A model generated the notes under the pieces. It made no database searches, had not been told where the DNA came from, and was given only the letters and a program-made list of their open reading frames with translations. Position numbers and translations under genes: made by a program. Shown here in pieces: positions 38,030 to 52,732 of a stretch of 64,000 nucleotides of DNA. Position 1 is the stretch's first letter. Every line of letters begins with the position of its first letter. The DNA is taken from contig CP090851.1 in assembly GCA_041879415.1 (NCBI GenBank), forward strand, positions 2,604,001-2,668,000. Direction: 5' to 3'. The stretch is from Vibrio chagasii. GTDB taxonomy: Bacteria > Pseudomonadota > Gammaproteobacteria > Enterobacterales > Vibrionaceae.

Positions 38030-39169
38030 TTATTTAAGTACGTCTTGTAGCGCTTTAAGACACAACGCCACATTCTCTTTGCGAGCACCGTAGCCCATCA
38101 AGCCAATACGCCATGCCTTACCAGCCAAAGAGCCAAGGCCAGCACCAATCTCAAGGTTATACTCTTCTAAAAGCTGTGATCTGACTTTCGCTTCATCAAT
38201 TCCTTCAGGGAAGTAAAGAGCATTAAGCTGTGGTAAACGGCTCTCTTCATCAACAACGAACTTCAGCCCTAATGCTTCTACACCTTCTTTTAATTCTTGA
38301 TGCATGGCGTGATGACGAGACCAAGCATTATCTAAGCCTTCATTTTTCAGTAGCACGAGAGACTCATGCAGCGCGTAAAGGCTATTGACTGGTGCAGTGT
38401 GGTGATAACTACGCTTACCTTCACCGCTCCAGTAACCTAATACTAGGCTCTGATCCAAGAACCAGCTTTGTACAGGAGCCTGACGTGCTTTCATTTTATC
38501 AACAGCACGCTGAGAGAAAGTCACAGGTGATAAACCAGGAACACAAGACAAGCACTTCTGACTACCAGAATAAACCGCATCGAGCAGCCATTCGTCCACT
38601 AACAGTGGTACACCACCCAATGAGGTTACCGCATCAACAATAGTCAATGCATCGAACTGGCGAGCCACCGCAGAGATAGTTTGAGCATCCGATAATGCAC
38701 CAGTAGAGGTCTCAGCATGTACAAACGCAACCGCGACTGCGTCTGGGTTTTCTGTCAATGCTTGCTGTACCTTTTCGACAGATACCGGCTTACCCCATTC
38801 GTCGTCAACGAGAATTGCTTCGCCACCGCAGCGCACCACGTTTTCTCGCATACGTTCACCAAACACGCCGTTGCGGCAGACGATGACCTTTTCACCAGGC
38901 TCAATCAAGTTAACAAAACAAGTTTCCATACCAGCACTTCCTGGTGCTGATACAGCAATCGTAAACTCATTCTCTGTCTGAAAGGCATACTTAAGAAGTT
39001 GTTTAACCTCATCCATCATTGCAATAAAAAGTGGATCGAGGTGACCAATGGTTGGTCGACTCAATGCTTGAAGCACTTGAGGTGAGATATCAGAAGGCCC
39101 TGGCCCCATTAACGTTCGATGTGGTGGATAAAAGCTATCGATAGTAGAAGTATTTGTTAAGTTAGACAT
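38030..39169 (-). CDS. Class V aminotransferase (alanine–glyoxylate / serine–pyruvate type)
   Basis: This is a 379-residue PLP-dependent fold-type I enzyme of the alanine:glyoxylate aminotransferase family. N-terminal motif: LMGPGPSDISPQVLQAL. The substrate-side segment SAPGSAGMETCFVNL (about 70), cofactor Asp in IVDAVTSLGG (about 178) and Schiff-base Lys in SGSQKCLSCVPGLSP (about 203) are all visible. It probably transfers amino groups between Ala or Ser and glyoxylate, pyruvate or hydroxypyruvate; the exact donor cannot be told from sequence. It is monocistronic, convergent with pglL and divergent from lysC. Confidence 0.9.
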   Translation of the reverse strand: MSNLTNTSTIDSFYPPHRTLMGPGPSDISPQVLQALSRPTIGHLDPLFIAMMDEVKQLLKYAFQTENEFTIAVSAPGSAGMETCFVNLIEPGEKVIVCRNGVFGERMRENVVRCGGEAILVDDEWGKPVSVEKVQQALTENPDAVAVAFVHAETSTGALSDAQTISAVARQFDALTIVDAVTSLGGVPLLVDEWLLDAVYSGSQKCLSCVPGLSPVTFSQRAVDKMKARQAPVQSWFLDQSLVLGYWSGEGKRSYHHTAPVNSLYALHESLVLLKNEGLDNAWSRHHAMHQELKEGVEALGLKFVVDEESRLPQLNALYFPEGIDEAKVRSQLLEEYNLEIGAGLGSLAGKAWRIGLMGYGARKENVALCLKALQDVLK

Positions 39170-39348
39170 GTAAATCCCTTACGTTAATGGTGTTGATATT
39201 CCACCCTAAAGCAAATCGAACATGTCAGCAATTAGCCTTAGGTCTTGAGGTCAAACCACTGTCACATAATTGTTAAAATTATTTTTAAATTATCTCAAGT
39301 TACCAATTGACATTGTGAGCGCAAACACGTTCAATGAAATGGCTATCT

Positions 39349-39520
39349 AGCAGAAGAGGAGCACTGCCCAGGCAGGTGTTTTGTGGAACCGCATTTCCGA
39401 TACAAAGCATTTATGGGGAGCAGTGCCGAGATAATAAAAGGATGCTGGACCTTTATTATCGGTTGAGCGGGCTGAATCCCGGCAACTGTCACCATTTCTA
39501 TATGGTGAAGAGCTTCTGAG
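39349..39520 (+). ncRNA. Lysine riboswitch (L box) upstream of lysC
   Basis: The conserved aptamer elements appear in order: AGAGGAGCACTGCCCAG near 39354, GGGGAGCAGTGCCGAG near 39415, GGGCTGAATCCCGGCAACTG near 39470, GTCACC…GGTGAAGAGCTTCTGAGG at the 3' side. CAGAAG (39351–39356) pairs with CTTCTG (39513–39518) to close the P1 helix. The arrangement matches lysine riboswitches, which turn off aspartokinase III when lysine is abundant. It ends 111 bases before the lysC start. Confidence 0.95.
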
Positions 39521-39578
39521 GTTACTATTCACATAATTCCTCTCTTTTTGCTCTAAAACTCTCTTCGAAAAACATTGG

Positions 39579-39610
39579 ACGTTGGATTACCCAACCGTAA
39601 TTTTATTTTA
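39579..39610 (+). terminator. Candidate expression-platform hairpin of the lysine riboswitch
   Basis: GTTGG and CCAAC (extended by ACG/CGT with a bulge) form a short hairpin followed by a T-rich run (TAATTTTATTTT) between the aptamer and the lysC ribosome site. It could act as the regulated terminator. Control at translation initiation, as in E. coli lysC, is the alternative. Confidence 0.4.
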
Positions 39611-39631
39611 GGAAGTCGTGGGAGATATATC

Positions 39632-40999
39632 GTGAGTGCATCTAATGTAGCTGGTTCTTTTAATGTCGCTAAGTTTGGTGGTACAAGTGTTGCCAACTTT
39701 GAAGCAATGAGCCGTTGTGCTGCCATTATTGAAAACAACTCAAATACCAAGTTAGTCGTAAGTTCTGCGTGTTCAGGTGTAACCAATTTACTTGTCGAAC
39801 TGGCAAACGGTGTGCAAGACAAAACTCGCCGTCAGGAAGTAATGACCCAGTTGACGGACATCCATAATGCAATTCTTGACCAACTTGCTGACCCAATCAG
39901 CGTCGAAAAAGAAGTTCACTCCATTCTTGACGACATTGCGAGCGCTGCTGAGGCTGCGTCATTTCAAACAAGCACTAAGCTAACCGATCACTTGGTCGCA
40001 TGTGGTGAATTGATGTCGACACACCTTCTTGCTCAAATACTTCGTGAACGCGGTACACCGGCGGTTCGTTTCGATATCAGAGAAGTGATGCGCACCAATG
40101 ATGACTTCGGAAAAGCAGAACCTCAGCTTGAAGATATTTCAGTATTAGCGAAAGAGAAACTGATTCCACTGTGCCAACAACAAGTTGTAGTTACACAAGG
40201 CTTTATTGGTGCAGATAGTGACGGTAATACAACAACCTTAGGTCGTGGTGGTAGTGATTACTCAGCTGCGCTCATTGCTGAATCAGTACAAGCGATTGGC
40301 TTAGAAATTTGGACAGATGTTCCTGGCATCTACACCACCGACCCTCGTATTGCTCCTAAGGCTTCTCCAATCCCAGAAATCAGCTTCAGTGAAGCCTCTG
40401 AGATGGCAAACTTTGGAGCGAAGATCCTGCACCCATCGACGCTAGTTCCTGCATTACGTCACCAAATTCCGGTGTTTGTCGGCTCTTCAAAAGCACCAGA
40501 ACTAGGTGGAACTTGGATCCGTCAACAGGTGGAAAGCTCTCCACTGTTCAGAGCCCTGGCCCTTCGCTGCAACCAAACCATGGTTACGCTGCGTAGCGCT
40601 AATATGTTCCATGCTTACGGTTTCCTTGCGAAAGTATTCGAGATCCTTGCTAAACATAAGATCTCCGTTGATCTTATCACTACCTCGGAGATCAGTGTTT
40701 CACTTACCCTAGATCAAACTGATACATCTGGTGGTGCTCCTGAATTACCAGAAGCAGCACGTCTTGAGCTAGAAGAACTGTGTTCAGTCGATGTAGAACA
40801 TGACCTATGTTTGGTGGCATTGATTGGTAATAACATGAGTGAAAGTAAAGGCTACGCTAAGCAAGTATTCAGCACCCTTGAAGATTTCAACCTGCGCATG
40901 ATTTGTTACGGAGCAAGCCCTCATAACTTATGCTTCCTGCTCAATGAGTCAGTCTCTAAACAGGCAATTCAAAAGCTACATCAAGAGCTCTTCGAATAA
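39632..40999 (+). CDS. lysC: Lysine-sensitive aspartokinase III
   Basis: This protein of about 455 residues phosphorylates aspartate in the first step of the Lys/Thr/Met/DAP pathway. KFGGTSV at residues 11–17 is the nucleotide-binding signature. TTLGRGGSDYSA is the aspartate/ATP site near 210. Two ACT domains follow after about residue 310 (VTLRSANMFHAYGFLAKVFEI). GTG 39632 is chosen because GGGAG lies seven bases upstream and it gives the family length; the frame stays open upstream but has no ribosome site. Control is by the upstream lysine riboswitch plus allosteric lysine binding. Confidence 0.96.
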   Translation: MSASNVAGSFNVAKFGGTSVANFEAMSRCAAIIENNSNTKLVVSSACSGVTNLLVELANGVQDKTRRQEVMTQLTDIHNAILDQLADPISVEKEVHSILDDIASAAEAASFQTSTKLTDHLVACGELMSTHLLAQILRERGTPAVRFDIREVMRTNDDFGKAEPQLEDISVLAKEKLIPLCQQQVVVTQGFIGADSDGNTTTLGRGGSDYSAALIAESVQAIGLEIWTDVPGIYTTDPRIAPKASPIPEISFSEASEMANFGAKILHPSTLVPALRHQIPVFVGSSKAPELGGTWIRQQVESSPLFRALALRCNQTMVTLRSANMFHAYGFLAKVFEILAKHKISVDLITTSEISVSLTLDQTDTSGGAPELPEAARLELEELCSVDVEHDLCLVALIGNNMSESKGYAKQVFSTLEDFNLRMICYGASPHNLCFLLNESVSKQAIQKLHQELFE

Positions 41000-41044
41000 G
41001 GTAATAATGAATTAAGAAGAGTTCAACGCTCAAAGTACAGAGAC

Positions 41045-41076
41045 AAAAAGGGTTGCAATTAAGCAACCCTTTTCCT
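41045..41076. terminator. Bidirectional terminator between lysC and metH
   Basis: AAAAGGGTTGC and GCAACCCTTTT pair around a six-base loop, with A- and T-runs on both sides, between convergent genes. Confidence 0.9.
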
Positions 41077-41110
41077 TTCTAGTTTGACAACTAACTCGCT
41101 GATTTAATGC

Positions 41111-44100
41111 CTAATTAATATTTGGACCTAACCACTTCTCAGCTTCCAACATATCCCAACCTTTACGGCCCGCATAGCTGTCTACTTGATCTTGTTGGAT
41201 CTGAGCAATCGCAAAGTATCGAGAATCTGGGTGAGAGAAGTACATCCCTGATACCGAAGCACCTGGCCACATCGCGTAGCTAGAAGTCAGTGACATATCG
41301 ATGGTTTTCTCGACATCCATCAACTCCCACAACGTGCCCTTCTCTGTATGCTCAGGACAAGCAGGATAACCAGGAGCAGGACGAATACCTTGGTATTTCT
41401 CTCGAATAAGATCATCGTTAGATAAGTCTTCATCTGGAGCGTAACCCCAAATGTCCTTTCGCACCTCTTGGTGTAGGTATTCAGCAAACGCTTCCGCTAG
41501 TCGGTCAGCCACAGCCTGAATCATGATGGCATTATAGTCATCACCATTGGCCTTATATTCATCCGCTAGCTCACGCTCACCAATACCACCTGTCACAGCA
41601 AAACCACCAATCCAGTCTGCTTTGCCGCTTTCTTTTGGAGCGATGTAATCTGACAAACAGTAGTTAAAGCCTTTAGGCTTCTCAGTCTGCTGGCGAAGAT
41701 TATGCAGAACTTTTAGAACTTCAGTACGAGACTCGTCGGTATACACCTCAATGTCATCACCAACACTGTTGGCTGGGAACATCGCGCACATACCACGGGC
41801 TTCAAGTAACTTCTCTTTCTCTACACGATCCAGTAACTCGTTCGCATCTTTGAATAAACGTTTTGCCTCTTCGCCCACCTCTTCGTGGTCAAGGATAGCT
41901 GGGTACTTACCGACTAATGACCATGTCATGAAGAATGGTGTCCAGTCGATATAGTTACGCAGTGTTGCCACATCAAAATCATTGAATACATGCACACCCG
42001 GTTTAGCTGGTGCTGGCGGAGTATATGCGTCCCAATCAATCGCCACTTTATTTGCGCGAGCTTGCTCTAGTGTCACTGGCTTAGTGCGAGGCTTCTTACG
42101 ATTGTGTTGATCGCGAACGCGCTCATAGTCTAAGTCCAACTTCTCAACGAAGGCAGGTTTTAACTCTTCAGAAAGCAATGAGGTACATACGCCTACCGCA
42201 CGAGATGCGTTATTAACGTAAACCACAGGTTCTGAATAATTCTGCTCAATTTTAACAGCAGTATGCGCCTTAGATGTCGTAGCGCCACCAATCAATAATG
42301 GTAGCTTAAAGCCTTGTCTTTCCATCTCTTTGGCAACATGTACCATTTCATCAAGGGATGGAGTAATCAGACCCGACAGGCCAATAATATCGACATTTTC
42401 TTCTTTCGCGACTTTGAGAATCTTTTCACATGAAACCATCACACCTAAGTCAATGATGTCATAGTTATTACACTGAAGAACGACGCCAACAATGTTCTTA
42501 CCAATATCATGAACATCGCCCTTAACTGTCGCGAGAAGGATCTTACCGTTACTCGCGCCGACTTCTTTGGATGCATTAATGAACGGCTCCAAGTGGGCTA
42601 CAGCTTGCTTCATTACACGGGCTGATTTAACAACTTGAGGAAGGAACATCTTACCTGCACCAAACAAATCGCCAACCACATTCATACCGTCCATTAACGG
42701 ACCTTCAATTACCTCAATTGGACGAGCGGAATTGACACGTGCTTCTTCAGTATCTTCAACGATGAAGTCAGTAATACCTTTGACCAAAGAGTGCTCTAAA
42801 CGCTTCTCTACAGGCCAAGTACGCCACTCGAGTGCTGATTTATCTTCAACCTTACCAACAGCTCGTTCTAGATACTCGGTTGCCATATCCAGCAAGCGTT
42901 CCGTAGAGTCTTCACGACGGTTTAGTACCACATCTTCAACAGCATCACGCAAGTCTTCTGGTACATTATCGTAAATTTCCAACTGACCAGCGTTTACGAT
43001 GCCCATATCCATACCATTTTTAAAACAGTGATATAGGAAGACAGCGTGGATTGCCTCACGAACGTAGTTGTTACCTCGGAATGAGAATGACACGTTCGAT
43101 ACACCACCCGAGATCATCGCATGAGGTAGATCGCGTTTGATATCGCCTACCGCATCGATGAAATCAACTGCATAGTTGTTGTGCTCTTCAATACCCGTCG
43201 CCACTGCGAAGATGTTCGGGTCAAAAATAATATCTTCAGGTGGGAAGCCAACCTCATCAACAAGAATGTTGTAAGCATTGGTACAGATTTCGACTTTACG
43301 TTCGCGTGTATCAGCCTGACCAACTTCATCAAATGCCATCACGATGACAGCTGCACCATAGCGACGAACCAACTTAGCTTGCTCGACGAACTTCTCTTTG
43401 CCTTCTTTTAGAGAGATGGAGTTAACGATACCTTTACCCTGAATACATTTCAGACCAGCTTCGATAACCTCCCACTTTGATGAATCGACCATCACTGGGA
43501 CTTTTGAAATCTCTGGCTCAGAGGCACATAGATTAAGGAATTTAACCATGCACGCTTCAGCGTCTAGCATCCCTTCATCCATGTTGATATCAATGATCTG
43601 AGCGCCGTTTTCGACTTGCTCTCGAGCTACGCTCAATGCTTCGTCGTAAAGCTCTTCTTTAATCAAACGCTTGAAACGTGCAGAGCCAGTAACGTTAGTA
43701 CGCTCACCTACGTTTACAAACAAAGATTCTTTAGCAATAGTCAGAGGTTCTAAACCGGATAAACGACACGACACAGGTAGGTCTGGCAATTGGCGGGGAG
43801 CTACGCCTTTAACTGCTACCGCCATTTGGCGAATATGCTCTGGCGTCGTACCACAACAGCCACCAATCAAGTTCAAGAAGCCACTTTCAGCCCACTCTTT
43901 AACGTGTTCAGCCATATCTTCAGGTGAAAGGTCATACTCGCCAAATGCGTTAGGCAAACCTGCATTAGGGTGAGCGGAAACATAGCTCTCTGAAATACGG
44001 GACATCTCACCAACATACTCACGTAACTCATCAGGCCCTAGTGCACAGTTCAATCCAAACGAGATAGGTTTAACATGACGAAGTGCATTATAGAAAGCCT

Positions 44101-44788
44101 CCGTTGTCTGCCCTGAAAGCGTACGACCTGATGCATCAGTAATGGTACCGGAGATCATGACAGGTAAAGTGATGCCAACTTCTTCGAAGACAGATTCAAC
44201 CGCAAAGGCACAAGCTTTGGCATTGAGTGTATCGAAAATGGTTTCGATAAGAATAAGGTCAGAGCCACCTTTAATCAGTGCACGAGTCGATTCAGAGTAA
44301 GCCACGACTAGTTCGTCAAAGCTCACATTACGATAGCCTGGATCATTTACATCTGGAGAGATAGAACAAGTGCGGTTTGTTGGGCCTAATACGCCAGCAA
44401 CAAAACGAGGTTTTTCAGGAGTCTTTGCAGTCCATTCATCAGCAGCTTCACGTGCTAGCTTGGCTGCGGCAAAGTTAATTTCTTCACTAAGGCTTTCCAT
44501 ATCGTAGTCGGCCATAGCAATGGTTGTAGCGTTGAAAGTATTGGTTTCAAGGATATCAGCCCCAGCTTCCAAGTATTGCGAATGAATATCTTTGATAAGC
44601 TTAGGTTGTGTAAGCACCAAAAGGTCATTGTTACCCTTTAAGTCACTATGCCAATCCGCAAAGCGTTCACCACGATAGTCTTGCTCTTCCAATTTATAAT
44701 CCTGAATCATGGTACCCATACCACCATCAATCAGTAAAATTCGTTGCTTTAACAGAGCGTCAATCTTTTGCCTTACATTACTTCCCAC
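41111..44788 (-). CDS. metH: Cobalamin-dependent methionine synthase MetH
   Basis: This 1225-residue enzyme transfers a methyl group from methyltetrahydrofolate through cobalamin to homocysteine. Modules in order are the homocysteine domain (about 1–330, zinc cysteines in FGLNCALG and [10 protein letters not shown]), pterin domain (about 350–640, [11 protein letters not shown]), cobalamin cap and Rossmann domains (about 650–895, with the axial His in [12 protein letters not shown]) and the AdoMet reactivation domain (about 900–1225, [15 protein letters not shown]). Length equals that of the E. coli enzyme (1227). It is monocistronic, convergent with lysC. I see no cobalamin or SAH riboswitch in the 168 bp upstream, so MetR-type control is more likely. 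Confidence 0.98.
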   Translation of the reverse strand: MGSNVRQKIDALLKQRILLIDGGMGTMIQDYKLEEQDYRGERFADWHSDLKGNNDLLVLTQPKLIKDIHSQYLEAGADILETNTFNATTIAMADYDMESLSEEINFAAAKLAREAADEWTAKTPEKPRFVAGVLGPTNRTCSISPDVNDPGYRNVSFDELVVAYSESTRALIKGGSDLILIETIFDTLNAKACAFAVESVFEEVGITLPVMISGTITDASGRTLSGQTTEAFYNALRHVKPISFGLNCALGPDELREYVGEMSRISESYVSAHPNAGLPNAFGEYDLSPEDMAEHVKEWAESGFLNLIGGCCGTTPEHIRQMAVAVKGVAPRQLPDLPVSCRLSGLEPLTIAKESLFVNVGERTNVTGSARFKRLIKEELYDEALSVAREQVENGAQIIDINMDEGMLDAEACMVKFLNLCASEPEISKVPVMVDSSKWEVIEAGLKCIQGKGIVNSISLKEGKEKFVEQAKLVRRYGAAVIVMAFDEVGQADTRERKVEICTNAYNILVDEVGFPPEDIIFDPNIFAVATGIEEHNNYAVDFIDAVGDIKRDLPHAMISGGVSNVSFSFRGNNYVREAIHAVFLYHCFKNGMDMGIVNAGQLEIYDNVPEDLRDAVEDVVLNRREDSTERLLDMATEYLERAVGKVEDKSALEWRTWPVEKRLEHSLVKGITDFIVEDTEEARVNSARPIEVIEGPLMDGMNVVGDLFGAGKMFLPQVVKSARVMKQAVAHLEPFINASKEVGASNGKILLATVKGDVHDIGKNIVGVVLQCNNYDIIDLGVMVSCEKILKVAKEENVDIIGLSGLITPSLDEMVHVAKEMERQGFKLPLLIGGATTSKAHTAVKIEQNYSEPVVYVNNASRAVGVCTSLLSEELKPAFVEKLDLDYERVRDQHNRKKPRTKPVTLEQARANKVAIDWDAYTPPAPAKPGVHVFNDFDVATLRNYIDWTPFFMTWSLVGKYPAILDHEEVGEEAKRLFKDANELLDRVEKEKLLEARGMCAMFPANSVGDDIEVYTDESRTEVLKVLHNLRQQTEKPKGFNYCLSDYIAPKESGKADWIGGFAVTGGIGERELADEYKANGDDYNAIMIQAVADRLAEAFAEYLHQEVRKDIWGYAPDEDLSNDDLIREKYQGIRPAPGYPACPEHTEKGTLWELMDVEKTIDMSLTSSYAMWPGASVSGMYFSHPDSRYFAIAQIQQDQVDSYAGRKGWDMLEAEKWLGPNIN

Positions 44789-44956
44789 GGTACAACCTCA
44801 TTCCTTTAATTATGCTTCCATCCTATCACACATTAAAAAGGAGTCTAGACGTCTAAATGAGGAAATTGATTACCGAGTCCTGACAAAAAGTGTTTGCTAT
44901 TTGAGCATGAGACAACGAAAATTCATATTCATACTTTGTTACATGTTGGTACCCCA

Positions 44957-46237
44957 ATGTCGGTCTATTACACCTTATGCTTCTTGTCTGCTGCAGCCAT
45001 GCTTATTGCTTTTGTTAATAGCAAAATTGGTAAAATGCAAACAACCATCGCCATCACAGCAGGCTCAATGATGCTGTCTCTTTTAATTATCATTGCGGGC
45101 CAAAACAACTGGTTCCAGTTGGCCGACATTGCTTCTGAAACGGTTGCCAGTATCAACTTTGAAGACTTCCTACTTAAAGGGATATTAGGCTTCTTACTAT
45201 TCGCAGGCGGTTTAGGGATAAAACTACCAAACCTAAAAGACCAAAAGTGGGAAATCACAGTACTCGCACTCGGTGCGACTCTATTCTCGACCTTCTTTAT
45301 TGGTTTTGTTCTTTATGGATTCTGTCAGTTCATCGGCATCCAATTCGATCTCATATACTGCTTACTGTTCGGTTCTCTTATCTCCCCTACCGACCCAATC
45401 GCTGTTTTAGCCATAGTAAAGAAACTCGATGCACCGAAACGAATCTCAACTCAGATTGAAGGTGAGTCGCTATTTAACGATGGTTTTGGCTTGGTAATCT
45501 TCGTAACTCTATTCACCATTGCGTTTGGCACAGAAGCACCGACAGTTGGCAGCGTGACCATGCTATTTGTCCAAGAGGCTATTGGCGGTATCGTTTATGG
45601 TTTTGCATTAGGTCTTATATTCCACTACCTAATCAGTAATACTGATGACCACTCAATGGAATTGCTACTCACCATTGGTGTGCCAACCGCAGGTTATGCT
45701 TTTGCTGAAGTTCTCCACGTATCAGGTCCATTAGCTATGGTGGTATCAGGTATCATGATTGGTAACTGGACTCGCTTTATCGGCTTCTCAAAAGAGAGTG
45801 AAGACCACTTAGACCACTTCTGGGAATTGATAGACGAGTTCTTAAATGGCGTATTGTTCTTATTGATTGGTATGTCGATGCTGCTGTTCAAATTCCACCA
45901 AGAAGACTGGATCTTAATGGCGTTCGCCGTTCCTCTAGTATTGAGTGCGCGCTACCTAAGTGTTTTCTTGTCATACATTGGATTTAAGCGCTTTAGAACT
46001 TACAACCCATGGTCAATTAAGATTCTAACTTGGGGTGGCTTACGTGGCGGCTTAGCGCTAGCAATGGCTCTTTCAATCCCTTCAGGTATCTGGGTAATTG
46101 AAGATAAGGCGATAGATGTTAAAGAAATCATCCTTGTCATGACCTATGCCGTTGTAGTGTTCTCAATCCTGGTTCAAGGCTCAACGATTACTCCGATGAT
46201 AGAAAAAGCTAAACAAGCTGAAAAAGAGTTAGATTAA
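44957..46237 (+). CDS. CPA1 family sodium(potassium):proton antiporter (NhaP-type)
   Basis: This protein of about 426 residues has 12–13 membrane segments of the NhaP/CPA1 fold. The ion-binding motif SPTDPIAVLAI (near 135) and the QIEGESLFNDGFGLVIF motif (near 160) are both present, as is the GGLRGGLALAMALSIP segment near the C-terminus. It exchanges Na+ or K+ for protons to control pH and salt in the cytoplasm; which cation it prefers cannot be judged. ATG 44957 (MSVYYTLCFLSA) is preferred because earlier in-frame starts add a polar extension ahead of the first membrane helix. It is followed by its own terminator. Confidence 0.9.
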   Translation: MSVYYTLCFLSAAAMLIAFVNSKIGKMQTTIAITAGSMMLSLLIIIAGQNNWFQLADIASETVASINFEDFLLKGILGFLLFAGGLGIKLPNLKDQKWEITVLALGATLFSTFFIGFVLYGFCQFIGIQFDLIYCLLFGSLISPTDPIAVLAIVKKLDAPKRISTQIEGESLFNDGFGLVIFVTLFTIAFGTEAPTVGSVTMLFVQEAIGGIVYGFALGLIFHYLISNTDDHSMELLLTIGVPTAGYAFAEVLHVSGPLAMVVSGIMIGNWTRFIGFSKESEDHLDHFWELIDEFLNGVLFLLIGMSMLLFKFHQEDWILMAFAVPLVLSARYLSVFLSYIGFKRFRTYNPWSIKILTWGGLRGGLALAMALSIPSGIWVIEDKAIDVKEIILVMTYAVVVFSILVQGSTITPMIEKAKQAEKELD

Positions 46238-46254
46238 CAATCATATGATAAACA

Positions 46255-46282
46255 GAGGCCGCTTGTATAAGCGGCCTTTTTT
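46255..46282 (+). terminator. Intrinsic terminator of the antiporter gene
   Basis: AGGCCGCTT pairs with AAGCGGCCT around GTAT, followed by a run of six T, 18 bases after the stop. Confidence 0.92.
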
Positions 46283-46904
46283 GTACCTGTTCTCTACCAA
46301 CGTTCCTACCTTAGGTTGTCTCAGATCCCATCAGCATGAGAGAGCCCAATACAACGGCTAAGCTCCCATGATTATCTAATCGAACTGCACATTTAAGATA
46401 CAAAAACTCAATATAGTATCTTTGCCGAAATAGTCAGATCAGTTACGAAAAATACCGAGGCTATCAGTAGTAATTTAAAAGTAGTGGAGCCGCTACCTAG
46501 AAAAACAATTTAGCCGAATGCTTTGAAGCAAACTAAAAGCATTTCATGACTCGAGGGGCCCCAGGTCATGCTTAAAGACCTGACGATCATATTTACAGAA
46601 AAGCTATAGGTAGGTGGGCTAACCTATCGATAAGACACTCTTCTAAAAACTACAGCCTGCTAGTTTATTAAGATGCGACTTTAGAGAAGTCGAGAGGTCA
46701 TAGCTATCTCAACACTTACTTTATAGTTGAAGACACCAATGAAATTAAAAGGCCAAACGCGCCGGGATTTCAGCTAAAGCATAAGATTGTAGATTGGAGG
46801 GGAGTTAACCTGAGGTAGTCTCTGTGATCTTGGAATAACCTTGCAGCAGAACGAGCGTAAAGACCCTGCACTTCTGAAGTGGCTTCTGATATAACACTTC
46901 CAGA
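46283..46904. other. Gene-free interval rich in stem-loops
   Basis: I find no convincing coding frame in this ~620-bp stretch between the antiporter and tRNA-Trp. Several perfect short inverted repeats occur: 46395–46422 (AAGATAC/GTATCTT), 46563–46581 (AGGTC/GACCT), 46606–46627 (ATAGGT/ACCTAT) and 46869–46881 (CACTTC/GAAGTG). It could hold a small RNA or decayed sequence; nothing identifies it. Confidence 0.5.
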
Positions 46905-46908
46905 AAGC

Positions 46909-46942
46909 AAAAAGGCTCTAGCATTTCTGCTAGAGCCTTTTA
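46909..46942 (-). terminator. Intrinsic terminator after tRNA-Trp
   Basis: A 13-bp perfect stem (AAAAGGCTCTAGC and its complement) has a six- to eight-base loop. On the minus strand it is followed by TTTTGCTTT, three bases after the tRNA-Trp 3' end. It should end the whole rRNA/tRNA transcript. Confidence 0.92.
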
Positions 46943-46945
46943 ATG

Positions 46946-47022
<77 letters not shown>

Positions 47023-47046
47023 AAAATTTTTTGTACTTTAGATTCG

Positions 47047-47073
47047 AAAAAACCTCGCACTAGGCGAGGTTAT
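47047..47073 (-). terminator. Intrinsic terminator between tRNA-Asp and tRNA-Trp
   Basis: AACCTCGC and GCGAGGTT form an 8-bp stem with a five-base loop, followed by a T-run on the minus strand. It may leave tRNA-Trp to readthrough transcripts or to an unseen promoter in the short gap. Confidence 0.75.
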
Positions 47074-47081
47074 CGAATAAG

Positions 47082-47158
47082 TGGCGGAGTGGACGGGACT
47101 CGAACCCGCGACCCCCGGCGTGACAGGCCGGTATTCTAACCAACTGAACTACCACTCC
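47082..47158 (-). tRNA. tRNA-Asp (GTC)
   Basis: This is a 77-base tRNA with acceptor stem GGAGTGG/CCACTCC, D-arm TAGTTCAGTTGG, anticodon GTC within CCTGTCACG, T-arm GGGTTCGAGTCCC and encoded CCA. It follows the 5S gene of operon A by about 43 bases and is probably cotranscribed with it. Confidence 0.98.
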
Positions 47159-47201
47159 GCAGTGGACTACTTGTCGTCGCTGACAAGTCGTTCATAATTT
47201 A

Positions 47202-47321
47202 AAGCCTGGCGATGTCCTACTCTCACATGGGGAAGCCCCACACTACCATCGGCGCTATTGTGTTTCACTTCTGAGTTCGGCATGGAATCAGGTGGGTCCA
47301 CAATGCTATGGTCGCCAAGCA
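47202..47321 (-). rRNA. rrf: 5S ribosomal RNA (operon A)
   Basis: This is a 120-base gene. TGCTTGGCGACCATAGC is at the 5' end, ACCTGATTCCATGCCGAACT in loop B/C and ATCGCCAGGC at the 3' side pairing with the 5' end. I see no difference among the three 5S copies. Confidence 0.97.
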
Positions 47322-47411
47322 AATTTTAAAATTCGGAAAGCTGTTTCTGTTCTCTCAAACTCATTCAAGCGTTTGTATCTTTGAGTCCATCAAAACCCCT
47401 TGGGTGTTGTA

Positions 47412-50301
<2,890 letters not shown>

Positions 50302-50598
50302 ATACAACCCGAAGAGGTCTTTATGTATGGTAAACAACCAAGGTTTTGGTTGTAATAAGAAGGGTTAGTTCTTATTACGTGTTTGCCGGACTCAATTTTG
50401 AATACAAGACACTTGAATGTGTTTGTGTTGTGTTTATCTAAAAGATAAACATTGAGAACTTTTAATTTGATTAACTCGTAGAGTTAATCAGTCAGCTTTC
50501 CAAATTGTTAAAGAGCTTGATTCAACTTTCTATTTAAAGAAAAGAACCATTTTTAAAGATTCTACTTTCTATTCTAAAGAAATAAGAACACTTAAAGA
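50302..50598 (-). other. 23S-proximal part of the operon A 16S–23S spacer
   Basis: This holds the 23S 5' processing strand and boxA (AGCTCTTTAACAA, minus strand, 50505–50517) for antitermination of 23S transcription. The part near the tRNA-Ala gene is AT rich. No protein gene is seen. Confidence 0.85.
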
Positions 50599-50674
50599 TG
50601 GTGGAGCTATGCGGGATCGAACCGCAGACCTCCTGCGTGCAAGGCAGGCGCTCTCCCAGCTGAGCTATAGCCCC
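50599..50674 (-). tRNA. tRNA-Ala (TGC), operon A spacer
   Basis: This is a 76-base tRNA with GGGGCTATAGCTCAGCTGGG at the 5' end, anticodon TGC in CTTGCACG, T-arm GCGGTTCGATCCCGC and encoded CCA. It is the second tRNA in the operon A spacer, after tRNA-Ile. Confidence 0.98.
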
Positions 50675-50688
50675 ATCTAAGTCGATAT

Positions 50689-50765
50689 TGGTGGGTCTGA
50701 GTGGACTTGAACCACCGACCTCCCGCTTATCAGGCGAGCGCTCTAACCAGCTGAGCTACAGACCC
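50689..50765 (-). tRNA. tRNA-Ile (GAT), operon A spacer
   Basis: This is a 77-base tRNA with GGGTCTGTAGCTCAGCTGG, anticodon GAT in CCTGATAAG, T-arm GTGGTTCAAGTCCAC and encoded CCA. The Ile–Ala spacer pair is the commonest arrangement in gammaproteobacterial rRNA operons. Confidence 0.98.
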
Positions 50766-50832
50766 AATATCGTCTCTTTGACTTTCTAAACCGTATCAAT
50801 CTGTGTGGACACTTATCGTGAACATCTTCGTA

Positions 50833-52385
<1,553 letters not shown>

Positions 52386-52732
52386 AAGATTTTGGTGACT
52401 CAATGAATACTGATTACATTACATAGTAATGTTGAATTGACTGTGCCGAATCTTATGATTCGAATTGGTCACTCAGTTCATTGAAATCAAGTTGAAACCG
52501 AAGTTTCACATTTGCCTTTGCTTTTAAAAAGCGAAAACAAATTTGGTGATATTCATCAACGAGTGCCCACACAGATTGATAGGTTTAAATTGTTAAAGAG
52601 CTTTGCTATCAACGCTTTAGCGTCGAAGCGGATGCGTATAATACGCGATTGACTGTTGAAGTCAACATAAAACTCTAAGTTTATTTAGAACTTTATGGTG
52701 ACTTGCTTAGATTCTAAGCAAAGTCGAAATTA
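52386..52732 (-). promoter_or_regulatory. Leader and promoter region of rRNA operon A
   Basis: This is the ~347-bp gap between the operon B 5S and the operon A 16S. Leftward it contains a hairpin without U-run (52703–52721), an AT-rich UP-like stretch, the promoter, boxA (AGCTCTTTAACAA, 52590–52602) and the RNase III strand CCACACAGATTGATA-type that pairs beyond the 16S 3' end. It carries an extra block of about 34 bases (52509–52545) absent from leaders B and C. Confidence 0.85.
52638..52665 (-). promoter_or_regulatory. rRNA operon A promoter
   Basis: TTGACT (52660–52665) and TATTAT (52638–52643) are separated by 16 bp, with a GC-rich discriminator (ACGCATCCGC), as expected of stringently controlled rRNA promoters. 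The -35 lies in TTGACTTCAACAGTCAA, an inverted repeat. Confidence 0.82.

Noticed and set aside
39575..39631. In-frame upstream extension of lysC
   Set aside because: It begins at a TTG with no ribosome site and overlaps the riboswitch platform; GTG 39632 has a good site and gives the family length.
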